Below are positions 11,579 through 25,426 of a stretch of DNA of 64,000 nt, piece by piece (the first letter of the stretch is position 1; each line of letters begins with the position of its first letter). The position numbers and the translations under genes are program-made. Location: contig NC_081407.1 in NCBI RefSeq assembly GCF_030272615.1, forward strand, positions 440,355,213 through 440,419,212. Reading direction: 5' to 3'. The notes beneath the pieces were generated by a model. The model worked only from the letters and a program-made list of their open reading frames with translations. It was not told where the DNA came from and ran no database searches. The stretch comes from Cryptomeria japonica (Eukaryota; Streptophyta; Pinopsida; Cupressales; Cupressaceae).

Positions 11579-12131
11579 ATCTCCCCCTTTGGCATTCATG
11601 GAAACACTAGATGTGAAAAACATCTAAGTACTAAGAAATTCCAAACAAGTCTCCCCAATGGAAGACAACCAACAATCTCCCACTCAAAGATATACCAATG
11701 AAGTTCTAAAACAAAGACCAAACTCCCCCTATGAATGATATCTCTGTAAAGCTCTATTTTCACATATATCTCTCCCGCTTTGACATTAATGCCAGAAATC
11801 TGACAAAAATATCAAAGCAAAAACAAAAACCACTAAAACACAAGGCTAACTACTCCACCTTAATAGTAGCATCCCCACATCAATGCCGAAATGAATGATA
11901 TCTTTGATAATGCATATCAAACTGATGTCAAATCACAGCAATTTGTTTTTTGCCGAAGGGGCAGAAACCCCTAACCTGTCTCTTAAGTACTCAAATGATT
12001 CTTTAGGAAAAGGTTTAGTGAAAATATCTGCAATCTGCTCTTTAGTGTTCACATAAACCAATCTAACTTCATTTTCTTCCACCTTCTCCTTCAAGAAGTT
12101 ATACTTGATAGATATGTGCTCTGATACCAAT
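11579..12131 (-). pseudogene. residual internal region of G: PPT, RNase H C-terminus and PBS
   Basis: The only coding remnant is 11933-12117 on the minus strand. It matches the C-terminal end of copia RNase H (HISIKYNFLKEKV, then TKEQIADIFTKPFPKE, then a stop at 11933-11935). Element A has the same motif near 39930-40100. Here the motif follows the tRNA primer site within a few bases, so gag, protease, integrase, RT and most of RNase H are deleted. The rest, about 11590-11930, is A-rich non-coding DNA that ends in the PPT (AAAGGGGGAG read on the minus strand). Confidence 0.75.
12118..12129 (-). promoter_or_regulatory. primer-binding site of element G (tRNA-iMet)
   Basis: GCTCTGATACCA on the plus strand is the reverse of TGGTATCAGAGC, the complement of the initiator tRNA-Met 3' end. 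It lies two bases from the LTR. Confidence 0.85.
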
Positions 12132-13352
12132 TGTTAGATAGTTTGAATAACCAAAAGAAAACTAAGAGGGGGGGTGAATCAGTTGTCTCAGATTACCAAA
12201 ACCTTAATCAATTTAAAACTTTAATACCAGAACCCAAAACATTAATACCGAAATGCTTAAACCAAATACCAAAATAACAGATAAACTAGTTAAGCATAAA
12301 CAACAATCAAAGAATAAATACCATCCACATGACACCAAGATTTATATGTGGAAAACTCGATAAAGGGAAAAACCATGATGGGAAGCCTACAAATAGTCAA
12401 ATAATACTTCTGTAGTAAGTATATGAATTACAATTGAGGGGTGTGTACTTGCAAGAAGGACAACAACCTAGAGCACACTGCTCATCACAAAAGGAGTCTC
12501 ACTGACTACATAGAAATCAAGACTACAATTCAGAAGAAGGAATGAACTACAAAGATAGCATCTCCTATGCTTGAATACAATTTTGATTAAGCTCAATACC
12601 GAAGGACTAAATCCTCTTACATAAACCCAACTTGATCACCAATGATTGACCAAATCCTCTACCTGAATGATATTACACTATTCGCACATTACATACTCAC
12701 AAATATCCCTTTCCTATGTCCTAATGATCTACAATGAGATCTTACATCGTATATATACAAACCCTCGACCATAAACAATCAGGTCGGCCACCCAACAATA
12801 AAAAAATTACATAATTACAAACCATGTCATCCTAAGACCAAACAAATAATATCCAACCCATAAGACATCTCGAAAACATATCGAGAGGTCTAATCCATAC
12901 GTTAGATTAAGTCGGTCCATAACCTAGATACACTGGGACCCAATATAGGTCCACACATGCTAAAGAAATGATCCCAATCCACCAATTATTGAGCATGATC
13001 ACCATCAGCATCCTGAATCTCCACTAGAAGATTCACCAACACCACTTATGCATATCATCAAAGATCTATCAGTGAAACCCTCGCCGGAACCACAATCCAA
13101 GCTTGCTAGAAAGAAGGATAGCATCCGATCACTAGAACAAAACCAACTGACTGAATATGAACATGAGTAATCCAATTCCATAACCAAATCATACCAGAGC
13201 ATATACTAGATTATCTTGGATCCAAACCAACCAGAAACCACACAACCTATCGGGACCAGAAGGGTGTCAATAAAGCAGCCAAAATAGCTAGTGTTGACAT
13301 CAATGACAAAACATCAATGCAACACATAATCAATTCCTCCAAATGGACAACA
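12132..13352 (-). repeat. 5' LTR of element G
   Basis: The LTR is 1221 bp, from TGTTAGATAGTTTG to ATGGACAACA. On the minus strand it has the C-run near the 3' end (the plus strand shows CTAAGAGGGGGGGTGAATCAG at 12160-12180) and the hairpin at 12347-12378. Confidence 0.75.
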
Positions 13353-15117
13353 TGATTGCCTATGATTCACATAAAATCAAAGATCATGAGTTGAACTACC
13401 CTACTCATGATCTAAAGTTAGCAGCAGTTGTTCATTCATTGGTTAGATGGAGGCATTTCCTTCTTGGGCATCAATTTCAGTTGCACAAAGATCATCGCAG
13501 TTTGCAGTATATCTTCACATAGTTGAATTTGAATGTTAGGCAGCAGCATTAGATGGATTTTTTGTGTGAGTGTGACTTCAAGGTGAGGTACATATAGGTT
13601 AAGGAGAATGTGGTAGCAGATGTATTGAGTCATAGGAGTCATGAGGTATGAGCAATGGTTCTTAGTATTGATTTCAGGAGTCGTATCCTCAGTGCACTTC
13701 CAGCAGATGCTTGGTATCAGGAGGTTAGAGAGGAGATTTCTTTGGGGAGGCCTATGGATGGGAGGTATACAAGATATTCACTAGAGTCTGATGACCTTCT
13801 TCGTCATATGTGATGTACCTATGTTCCACCATTGGATGGTCTTCGAGCATTGATTCTATCAAAGGCTCATTGTACACCTTACTCGACACATCCAGGTGTC
13901 AAGAAGATGCACATGGATTTGTGATAGGTATATCATTGGGTAGGCATGAGGAGAGATATAGAAGATTATGTATCATGTTGCTTAGAGTGTCAGCAGGTGA
14001 AGGCAAAACACTAACATGTAGCAGGTTTGTTGCAGTCAAACCTGATTTCAGAGTGGAAATGGGACATTATATCTATAGACTTCATCGTCAGTTTTCCTAT
14101 GTCATCACAATGTCACGATGCTATTATGGTCATTGTTGACAGGTTGACCAAGGTAGCTCATTTGTTGCTAGTCAGATCTTCCTACACAATAGAGTCGGTG
14201 GCTCATATCTTCATGGAGCAGATAGTGAGACTACATGGTATTCCTCAATGGATCGTATCAGATCGAGATTTGATGTTCACTTTAGCATTTTGGAGAGCCC
14301 TTCAGCATGATTTGGGAGCATAGCTGAACTTTAGTTTAGTGTATCATCAAGAGATAGATGGTCAGACAAAGAGGGTTAAGTAGGTTTTGGAGGATATGTT
14401 GAGGATGTATGTCATGGATCAGAAGTCTAGATGGGAGGAGTACATTCATTTGATTGAGTTCTCTTATAATAATAGGTATCACAGTTTGATTTGTATGTCT
14501 CCCTTCTAGGAATTATATGGTCATTCATGTCGTACACCCTTGAGTTGGGATAGATTAGAGGATAGAGTTCTCCTTGGATCAGAGATGTTGCAGGATTTGG
14601 AGCAACAGGTGCGACGTATTAGAGAGCATATGATAGTAGCACATGATAGATAGAATAAATATGTGGATGCTCATCGGTTGATTGTCAATTTTTAATGGGT
14701 GACAAGGTGTTTTTGAGAGTGCATCCACAGAAGAGCCCTATCAGTTATGGAAAAGGCTCTATGTTGGTGCCTCGCTTTGTGGGACCTTTTGAGATTTTGG
14801 AGCAGATTGGCCTTGTAGCTTATTGCCTAGCCTTGCTACCCATCTTGTCCTGCATCCATGACATGTTTCATGTATCATTTTTGAGGCCTTATTATCCTGA
14901 TGTGACACATATTTTGGATTGGTATCCATTGCAGGTAGAGGACGAGCACCTTTCTCTAGAGCCCTTATGCATTCTTCAGCATTGGGGATTGACCCTCAAG
15001 GGTCATGACATAGAAAAGGTAAGGTTCCAATGGGACCCGAATGATGATTCTTCGGTGACTTGGGAGGATGTTGCGCAGATGAGAGAATTATACCTCTATT
15101 TGTTCTCAAGCTTCTAG
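13353..15117 (+). pseudogene. chromovirus-type Ty3/gypsy pol: RNase H, integrase and chromodomain
   Basis: The frame from 13355 shows the RNase H end (YPTHDLKLAAVVHSLVRWRH), then the integrase zinc finger (His-His near 13870-13920, CCLECQQVK near 13977-14003). The core follows (WDIISIDFIV first Asp, IVSDRDLMF second Asp). In the third motif, YHQEIDGQTKRVK, Lys replaces the catalytic Glu. A one-base shift near 14690 leads to frame 14695-15117: GDKVFLRVHPQKS, FVGPFEILE, and a chromodomain-like end (QWDPNDDSSVTWEDVAQM) stopping at TAG 15115. There are at least ten internal stops. The N-terminal side is cut by element G at 13352. A chromodomain after integrase is the hallmark of plant chromoviruses. 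Confidence 0.85.
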
Positions 15118-15130
15118 GAGTAAGCCTTGG

Positions 15131-15144
15131 CAATGGGGGGAGGA
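15131..15144 (+). promoter_or_regulatory. polypurine tract of the chromovirus
   Basis: CAATGGGGGGAGGA lies just downstream of the pol stop and just before TGTAGTGTCCC, the inferred LTR start. Confidence 0.65.
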
Positions 15145-18119
<2,975 letters not shown>

Positions 18120-20274
18120 TAAAGAGTTGATGGTATAATTGCAAATGATAACATAATAATAATTGATTATAGGGTTGGGTATTAGGAATACATATAATCA
18201 AGATAAATAATATGATATTGTATGCCCCAATTGGACTAACCAAGGGAGAAATTTTTGGGATCCTAGGTTGGGAAGACCGTTGGAGCAGTATGCCCGATCT
18301 CCCTTGAGTTACTCCAAGGTGGAGATGGATACCACATGAGGTTAGCATGTGATGACAGTCTACCCCACATGTATCTTTATTTTCCTAGAATCATTTAAAA
18401 ACCAAACTCTCTTGTAGCGCATATAATCTCTATTTTAGCACATACAAAATAGAGAACAAAATTTATTTTTATTTTTTTTGTATATGGTTAGAAAGTTAGG
18501 CTTGTCTAGCCCATAATTGAACTTTGATGATTACTAATTAGTTTTGTGCAGGTTCTAATAGTGTTTTGTAGGTTCAAAAAGGAATTAGATTAGTTCTTTC
18601 TTTCTTACTTTCTTTCTAAGTTAGTAAAAAGAACTCATTTTACTCTTTTTGCAAAAGGTAAAAAGAACTACATTTTCATTTGGTGCAAGTAAAAGAGACC
18701 TCATTCTCAGTTGGTGCTTAAAAAGAATCAAATTTTTCTTTCTTGTAAAGATAAAAAGAACAACAAATCTCACATTTTGATTTTTTGCAAGATTAGGATC
18801 ACACTTCTTTTTGGGCTCTAAAAAGAACCAACGAATTTTCATTTCTTGCAAAAGGCTAAAAAGAACAATCAATCTTTTTGTTGCAAGTAAAAAGAACAAG
18901 CCACCTTTGGTTTTTTCAAAGCGATTTAATTTTGTTGACCAGGATTTGATTTTTCAAAGTTCAAAACAAATTGCTTTGTTGGATTAAAATTAAACACCAT
19001 GTTTGATTGGAGCAACATCTCCAATTAAGACTTAGAAAACAATTTCTTGGAAGGATAAAAAGAACACTTGTATTATGTGCCTAGAAAGTGGTAGGTATAT
19101 TCTCTCCCCTTAATTGGGTGACCAAAAAGCCAAACCCACTCTTTTTATGCTTTCTTTAATTTCAAGCAATTAAATCCTTTAGAGGGCCTACCTTCCTGAA
19201 GCCTTGAGAGGGCTAGTGAGAAGGGTACGGCCCAAGTGGGTAACATCTTTATCATCAATTTTACCAACCCACTATAATCAAATGTGGAGGCTGATGAAAA
19301 TCCCCTCCAACAGAAGTGTGTATTTGATAGCCTTCCCCTAGTATCCTTGTGATGCAAAAAGCCTTTGTTCTAAAGGCTGGGAAGCCTCTTAATTGAGTTT
19401 ATCATTCACCGTGTTGAACGAAATCTTTACTACGAACCTTAGCATTAGAAGCTTTAAACTAAGTCAGTTGCCATACATTGACAATATCATAGTGCAAGGG
19501 TGGGCAAGAATCCACCCCCAAGATTACTCACCATATATCTCCCAAGATAACTACACAATTGTGAACCAATTCACTTTGGGTCAATTTCTGGCAAAAGGTG
19601 AAAAAATGGGCACCCTCTAGGGGTGACAAGGTTGTTTGAGTTGACGGAGTATCGAGACTAGTGGGCTATGATATTGTTAATGACCTTTGAATAAAGAGTC
19701 TATCTGATGTATCTTTTGTTGTAAATCAAACCAGTGATAACATTGGGGATTTGAAAACATCCTCACAAAAACATGCACTCAATGTTTAGAATAGGGATGA
19801 TCATTATTTTCATGTGTGCTATGTCTTCTTGTTATGAACATTGAAATATCTTGCAAATCAACCAATACAACAATCAATTCAAAAAAAAGAGCAAAGAGAA
19901 ACCTTAGAGAGAAAAGAATTTCCAATTCTAACAAAGCACCATTTTGAGATGGCTATTAACTTTTCAACTATCTTAGGCAATACTTTCATCCAAAAAGATT
20001 AGGGGAGTATCAAACCAAGTGATCAAGAGTTTATCATCCAACTATCTCAATGACAACAATACCTAGCTAGGTATTCAAGTTAGTCAAATCAAGTTTCCAT
20101 ATCGGGAGACTTTATCCATATCATTTGGCGTGCTTTGTCATAGGGGCCTATCGATCAAACCCTCTATTCTACTTAGTAATCTTGAGTATCCAAAATGAAG
20201 TATCCATCAAGTCAACAACATCAACCTATCCAAACTAAAACTTTGATCTCTCATGTGATCATCCCTTGTCACTT
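18120..20274. other. non-coding host sequence of element D, with a local repeat
   Basis: No gene is supported. Apart from the AAAAAGAAC repeat (18620-18905) I see no recognised domain. Together with 26579-27874 it forms the pre-insertion sequence of element D. Confidence 0.4.
18620..18905. repeat. diverged tandem repeat with TAAAAAGAAC core
   Basis: TAAAAAGAAC or one-base variants occur near 18625, 18658, 18690, 18719, 18751, 18820, 18857 and 18887. They are separated by T-rich spacers that often contain TTGCAA. Spacing is irregular, about 30-70 bp. One further copy lies near 19057. Confidence 0.6.
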
Positions 20275-20279
20275 GAAAA
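20275..20279. repeat. target-site duplication of element D, left copy
   Basis: GAAAA, identical to 26574-26578 on the other side of the element. Confidence 0.85.
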
Positions 20280-21429
20280 TGTTAGGCCCAATATGGAAAG
20301 CTAATGTACTGAGAAGGGAGGGGTGAATTAGTACTCCAAAACCTTTCTTGAATAATAACTTTATTGTTATGCATAAATAGAATAGTGCAGTAACATAAAA
20401 TAAAGCTAAAACAAATAGATAACAATCATACATGATTCACTCCATAACACATATATTTTGGTTACACAAAAACTCTTGGTTAGAGAGAAAAACTGCGGTG
20501 GGGATGGCACCCACAACTTCACTATTGCAATAATAAAGTGTGCTCGGTTAGAGCTACACAATAGCTATTTCTGATAGCTTACCCTGTTAGGAGTAACAAG
20601 ATCTGTTAGATCTACCTTGCTAAAGGATTTTACAACATTTATTCTAAATGTTGCACCTAGTTAGAGGCTTTACAATTTATAGACTTGATTAGAGTCTTTT
20701 ACCCTGTTAAAGGTTTCTCTTTCAACTTCACAATATTACAATAAAATCATTACAAATATTTGCAACTTTACATCTAAAATGTTATAGCAGATTTTATGTG
20801 CTCAGAACAGATTACCTTGCTTATAGCATACCTCGGTAACCCATATAGTAACTCGGTAAACCCTTTTGTTTACTCTATTCTTTGACTATTCTCTAAAAAC
20901 CTTCTCGGTGACTTTTGTGTCTCTATAACAGTCTTCTTACACTCATGTACACACCCTTAACTCATGTTGTATAAATAGATCTCTTAAGATGGTGATCCAT
21001 TTCATTGCTTCGATCTTACAAATATGATTTATTGAATGAATAACTATACAAAATATTTCATTGGTTAGATGACCTTGAAATCATAGACAATCTTCTAGTG
21101 CAATTTCCAATGTGATAACGGTTAGATGTGCCTCGATCTTGTAACATGTTTTCATATGCATGTCCAAGCTCAATGAATCTAGTAACACATTTCACTCGGT
21201 GTATATCAACTCGGTGTGTCATCTTTGCTGCTTGGTAGACATAAAATGATACTCGGTAGACAGCTTGGTGTATATTGCATTCTGTGACTGCTTTCCTCTG
21301 TAACCGACTAGACTGTGCATACCGACTTCTCTGTGTATACCGACTGCATGATTCGGTAGTGTTAACCAACTAGAGTATATAGTATGACTTTGAATATAAA
21401 AACTAATGGCAACTTGATAAGTAGTAACA
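20280..21429 (-). repeat. 3' LTR of element D
   Basis: It matches 25427-26573 along its whole length. The minus strand shows a hairpin around 20464-20502 in the place where other LTRs here carry GGTTTTTCCC/GGGTTT. It contains TATAAATA near 20970. Confidence 0.85.
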
Positions 21430-21430
21430 A

Positions 21431-21441
21431 TCTCCCCTTTT
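21431..21441 (-). promoter_or_regulatory. polypurine tract of element D
   Basis: TCTCCCCTTTT on the plus strand reads AAAAGGGGAGA on the minus strand. It lies just upstream of the 3' LTR in element orientation. Confidence 0.75.
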
Positions 21442-21803
21442 GACATTAGTTGAGATGTTTGACAAAAACTACTTTCAAAGTCATAACTCAAAAATCTATA
21501 TACTTTGCAAAATGACTATACTTGACAGTATATACAATAGTCAGTGAAATAGTATATTCAGATATACTGCCCTTATCATTATAATGTACATAACTTTGAT
21601 TTTGCATGCTCGGTTTTGTGCTTGTGTGCTCTACTTGCTGTCCTTGGATACTCTACATACTCTGCTCGGTATACTCCCCCTGTATACAATACTCTGAATA
21701 CTATATCAAAATTGTATCACCAAAACTGTATTACTCCCCAAATATATAGTATCACTCCCCAAATATATTGTATTACTCCCCCTTTTTGATAAACATCAAA
21801 AAC

Positions 21804-24800
21804 TTAATTTCCATCTAGGGGTGGTAACTGGTCAAAAATGGATTTGTGCTTTTTTTGGGCATCAATGAGAGTGATAGAGAGTGCATCCTTTACACTTTCC
21901 ATTAAAGAATTTTGTGCTTGAATATCAACCAATAGTGATATTAAGCCATCAAGAATGCTTCCCTCTTGTGTAGTAGATAGGTGTGTGGCTCGATTAATCT
22001 ATTCTTGAACTTATGAAAGATGAGGAAGAAATAATATCTAGAGTGTCAATATATCCATCCTGATCTTATGTTCTTCATTTCTGAGTTCCAATTGTTGAGC
22101 CATGAGCTGTTGAAGCTTGGTATAAAAATTATGAAGAAAATTGGGCTTTGGGGTCAACTTATTTGAGAGATCGGTGATCTCTTTTTCAATTGCATCAGTT
22201 TTATTCTTAACATCTTTAATGAATATAGAAAATGTACAGAGTTTCTGAAATAAATAAAGAATGTGCTTGAGTTGAGGGGACAACTCAGCAATGAATTTGA
22301 CAAGTTTTACTTTGGCAATAGCTAGAGCTTTCTGTACCTCTTCTATCATTTTTGCAGTAAGCTCCTTGTCTTTTAGCTTGCTCAAATACTCAGATGCATC
22401 AACTTTGGATGTTTCTATTTGATTAAGGAGTTCATCCAGTTGAATGTGGATGGCTGCATCAGTTGACACTGTAGTTGTAGGTAGCATGTCTGATAGTAGT
22501 GTCTTCACCTTCTAAAGCACTTTATTCTTCTTTTGTATGGCCATCTATTTTTCTTGTTCGGCCTTTGCTTTGCATAGCTCACCAAAATCAATGAGTGCTT
22601 GCGCCTTTAATTTTGATATATCCACATTGGGAAACACTATTGGTTTAGATAAGTCAACTATGAAACTATGCTTTTTCACCTTCTTCTCTTTACCTTTGGT
22701 TGGTTCCTATAGCTGCTGTGGTGTCTTTTGGTGTCTTGGTACTAGGTGTCTCAGCTGCTACATTTTCAGTGCTCGAAGGTGCTTGAGAGGTCTATTCTAG
22801 AGTAGTATCTTCTCCTGTTGTAGACTTGTGACCTTCGGTGCCTTGTGCTGTATCCTAAGGAGCTTCGGTAGAGACAAGTTGATTGATCGGTGGATAAGGT
22901 TGAACTTGTTCCAATACGGATTCACTAGATACAAGTTTTGCATATGTAGTGCCTTCTATCATTTCCTGCTCAGGTTCCTCTGTATCCATGACAACTTCAT
23001 CTATTTGAATAGTGTTAGCCGGGTCTTGTTCGGTAACATCAGGACCATGCTCGGTGACATCAAGATCGTGCTCGGTGACATCAACAATTTCAACTGTAGA
23101 TTGTTCACTAGCATCCTTGATTTTGAAGATTTCCTGCCATTTTGCTTTTGTCTCATTTTCTACATCAATATATAGCCCATTCATCAGTTTTAAGGCTCTT
23201 TGTTTGACAAGAAATTTTGAATTGTAGGTTGTCAAATGTTCCTTTATTTCTGCTATAGACATATCAAGAAATATATGGACTAGACTTCTTTCTCTAATTT
23301 GTTTCTCTGAGTCCATTGCATACTTCCACCTATTATCAATATGCAAGTAAAGTTCATTTGGAAGTGACTTTACTAGTTCCAATGGAGCTAACCGGAACTT
23401 TAGAAGTGTGCAGATGATAGCTTCTTCAATTTGTCTCTTCTCATCATTATTTCTAGTTTCATACTTGACATATCTAAATGAACCAAATCCACCATATTCA
23501 CTCAGATTGGCACAGAAGTTTTCAACACAGTATATTTACCTTCTTGCTCTTGACAATCAGGAATTTGTTTGCATCTTTGGATTTTGTATCACTAGACTCT
23601 TTTACCAAAATGAGTCTCTGAGTAGATTTCTTGTAGGTCTTGGTTACCTTGGGAGAAATAACACTCTTTTGTTTCTTACTCGGTGATGCAGTTGATGCTC
23701 TAGTGTTAGGTCTCTTTGTTGGAGGAGTCAGTAGGGCCTCTGAAGTGTCATGTTTCTTTCTTTTTAACACTTTACCCTTAGGCAGTTCGGTGCTCAGTGT
23801 TATAGCTGCCTCTTGAGCTTCTGATTCCTCTTCGGTGATGGCAAGGGTGCCTTTGACAGGTGTGGAGGAAGAATCTTCTCTGAATTTCTCCATTAAAACC
23901 TTCATCATCTTTGTTGCTTTCCTTGTAGCTTTGGTACTACAATGCTCATTTTTACTTTTCCCTTCACTTCTTCATAGGTTCCATACCTCAGCTCGGTAGC
24001 ATGCCTTGGTAATGTAAGAAATGCATCAATTTTCTATTGTGTGATGTCAAAGTCAATCTCGTAACCCATAGGTGGAAAAGATTGAGTCCTCGATTCCATA
24101 GCATTCACATAACAGTAGTCAGTGTCTACCTCAAAGCATATATCATCTTTATATTTCTCCACTAGCTGGGGTGGAATTTGGTACCTATTGTGCATCTTCT
24201 CTTGAAATTTACTGAAATAACCATCCATTATGTCATTGAAATTATCACCTAGCTTCTTGATAAAGTCATTAATCTGATGGGTGATTGGTTGGTGTAGCTC
24301 CCAAACTACTTTACCGACTGATGGAAAGAATTTTTCAAAGTAGAAAAACATGCATACAAGAACTGAACCAAACTTTAGAGTATTTCTCAAATTGTTCTTC
24401 TTTGGCTTCCTTATTGTGTTCAGATTCTCAAACAGGTTCTTCAATAACACTTCACATAAGTCAACTTTCATTCCCTTTTTCACAATTTTATAAGCTAAGT
24501 CAACTGCTGCACAGGGTACACTATTTTCCCTTGCTGATTGGAAGAAACAGTAACAAATTACTCTAATGGCAAACTTAAGTTCTGCATCAATGACATTGTT
24601 CAGTTTTAGTCCTCTGTAATCAGATTCTACTCCAGTTAAACTGATCAACTCCTTTTTCCAGCTTGCTTTGATGATTCTCCTCTCTCGGTAGTATGAATTC
24701 TTTTCTCGGTAGAGTCTTTTCCTTTGTAACAGAGTCCTGCATCTCTGTTGGGTCTTCTTGTATTCAGTTGCTCATCCAACATCTTTGATGCTTCATAACT

Positions 24801-25364
24801 CTTCTTCAGTGTTTCTTTGGATTTCTTCTCTGTTTCAAGTTCATCGGTCAACCTTAATACCTCAAGTTTCAATGCTTGATTTTCATCATTCTTCAGAATT
24901 GCTTCATGATGTGCATAACCTAGTTGATCTATCATATTTTGTTGAATCCCAGTCAACCTTATGATTTCATCATTTTTATCAAATGCTAAGACTTCAAGTT
25001 GTTGTTTCTCTCTTTCTAGATCTCTTGCTTTATCCTTAGCTATCCTTAATGCATCTAGATTTTTAGTCATTTGTGTGCTGAAATGTTCATGTTCTCTTTT
25101 CATTGCTTTTAGTTGATCAGCCAATGCTTTGTTCTTTTCTTTCAATACTTCAATCATTTCTTCAGTCTCTTCAAATATACTATTCTCAAATGATGTCTCA
25201 ATTTGTTCCACTAACTCTTGAGAATCCTGCAAATCATCAGATAATCTTCTTCTTACTTTCAAAGATTTTTGCATTTGCCTTTGCATGTCTGCAATCACTT
25301 GATTAGCATGATCCAGCTCTTCTTGTAGATACACAATCCTCTGAGATTGTTTGTAACCTTCCAT
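21804..25364 (-). pseudogene. ~1190-codon ORF of element D, unknown coiled-coil protein
   Basis: The first ATG after the PBS is at 25364 (MEGYKQSQ). The N-terminal ~235 residues are a strong coiled coil (QEELDHANQVIADMQRQMQ and on). A one-base shift in an A5 run near 24655 leads to a compact helical segment (24648-24034, LISLTGVESDYRGLKLNN and on). It resembles in layout the uncharacterised plant transposon ORF domain seen in Athila-type elements, but this is from memory and weak. Next come a basic Ser/Thr/Pro/Lys stretch (near 23640-23720, TPPTKRPNTRAS), an acidic part with three 7-residue DVTE repeats, and a second coiled coil (22508-22038). The frame ends at TAA 21804-21806, just before the PPT. 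About three frameshifts and several stops (such as TAG 24034 and TAG 22855) break it. Function unknown; capsid-like or RNA-binding roles are guesses. Confidence 0.6.
23028..23092 (-). repeat. three 21 bp repeats encoding DVTEHxx
   Basis: TCGGTRACATC starts at 23030, 23051 and 23072, an exact 21 bp period. On the minus strand this encodes DVTEHDL, DVTEHGP and DVTEQDP in frame. Confidence 0.8.
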
Positions 25365-25412
25365 TGATAAGATCTTTCTCTTTAGGCAGTTAAACCCTTT
25401 TCCAAGATTCAA

Positions 25413-25424
25413 GCTCTGATACCA
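25413..25424 (-). promoter_or_regulatory. primer-binding site of element D (tRNA-iMet)
   Basis: GCTCTGATACCA is the reverse complement of TGGTATCAGAGC. It lies two bases from the LTR end. Confidence 0.9.
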
Positions 25425-25426
25425 AT

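Larger units (their letters stand above)
10787..13352 (-). mobile_element. copia deletion derivative (element G), left LTR truncated by element F
   Basis: Two homologous LTRs (10787-11578 partial; 12132-13352 full) flank only 553 bp of internal DNA. The PBS adjoins the right LTR and the PPT adjoins the left one, so this is a minus-strand element that kept its cis signals but lost nearly all of gag-pol. It lies in the RNase H region of a gypsy pol whose sequence resumes at 13353. The left LTR lacks its first ~440 bp because element F inserted there and the far side was later lost. Confidence 0.75.

Noticed and set aside
12118-12129. tRNA gene fragments at GCTCTGATACCA sites (also 25413, 37784, 63360)
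   Set aside because: They are LTR-adjacent primer-binding sites complementary to tRNA-iMet, with no tRNA fold around them.
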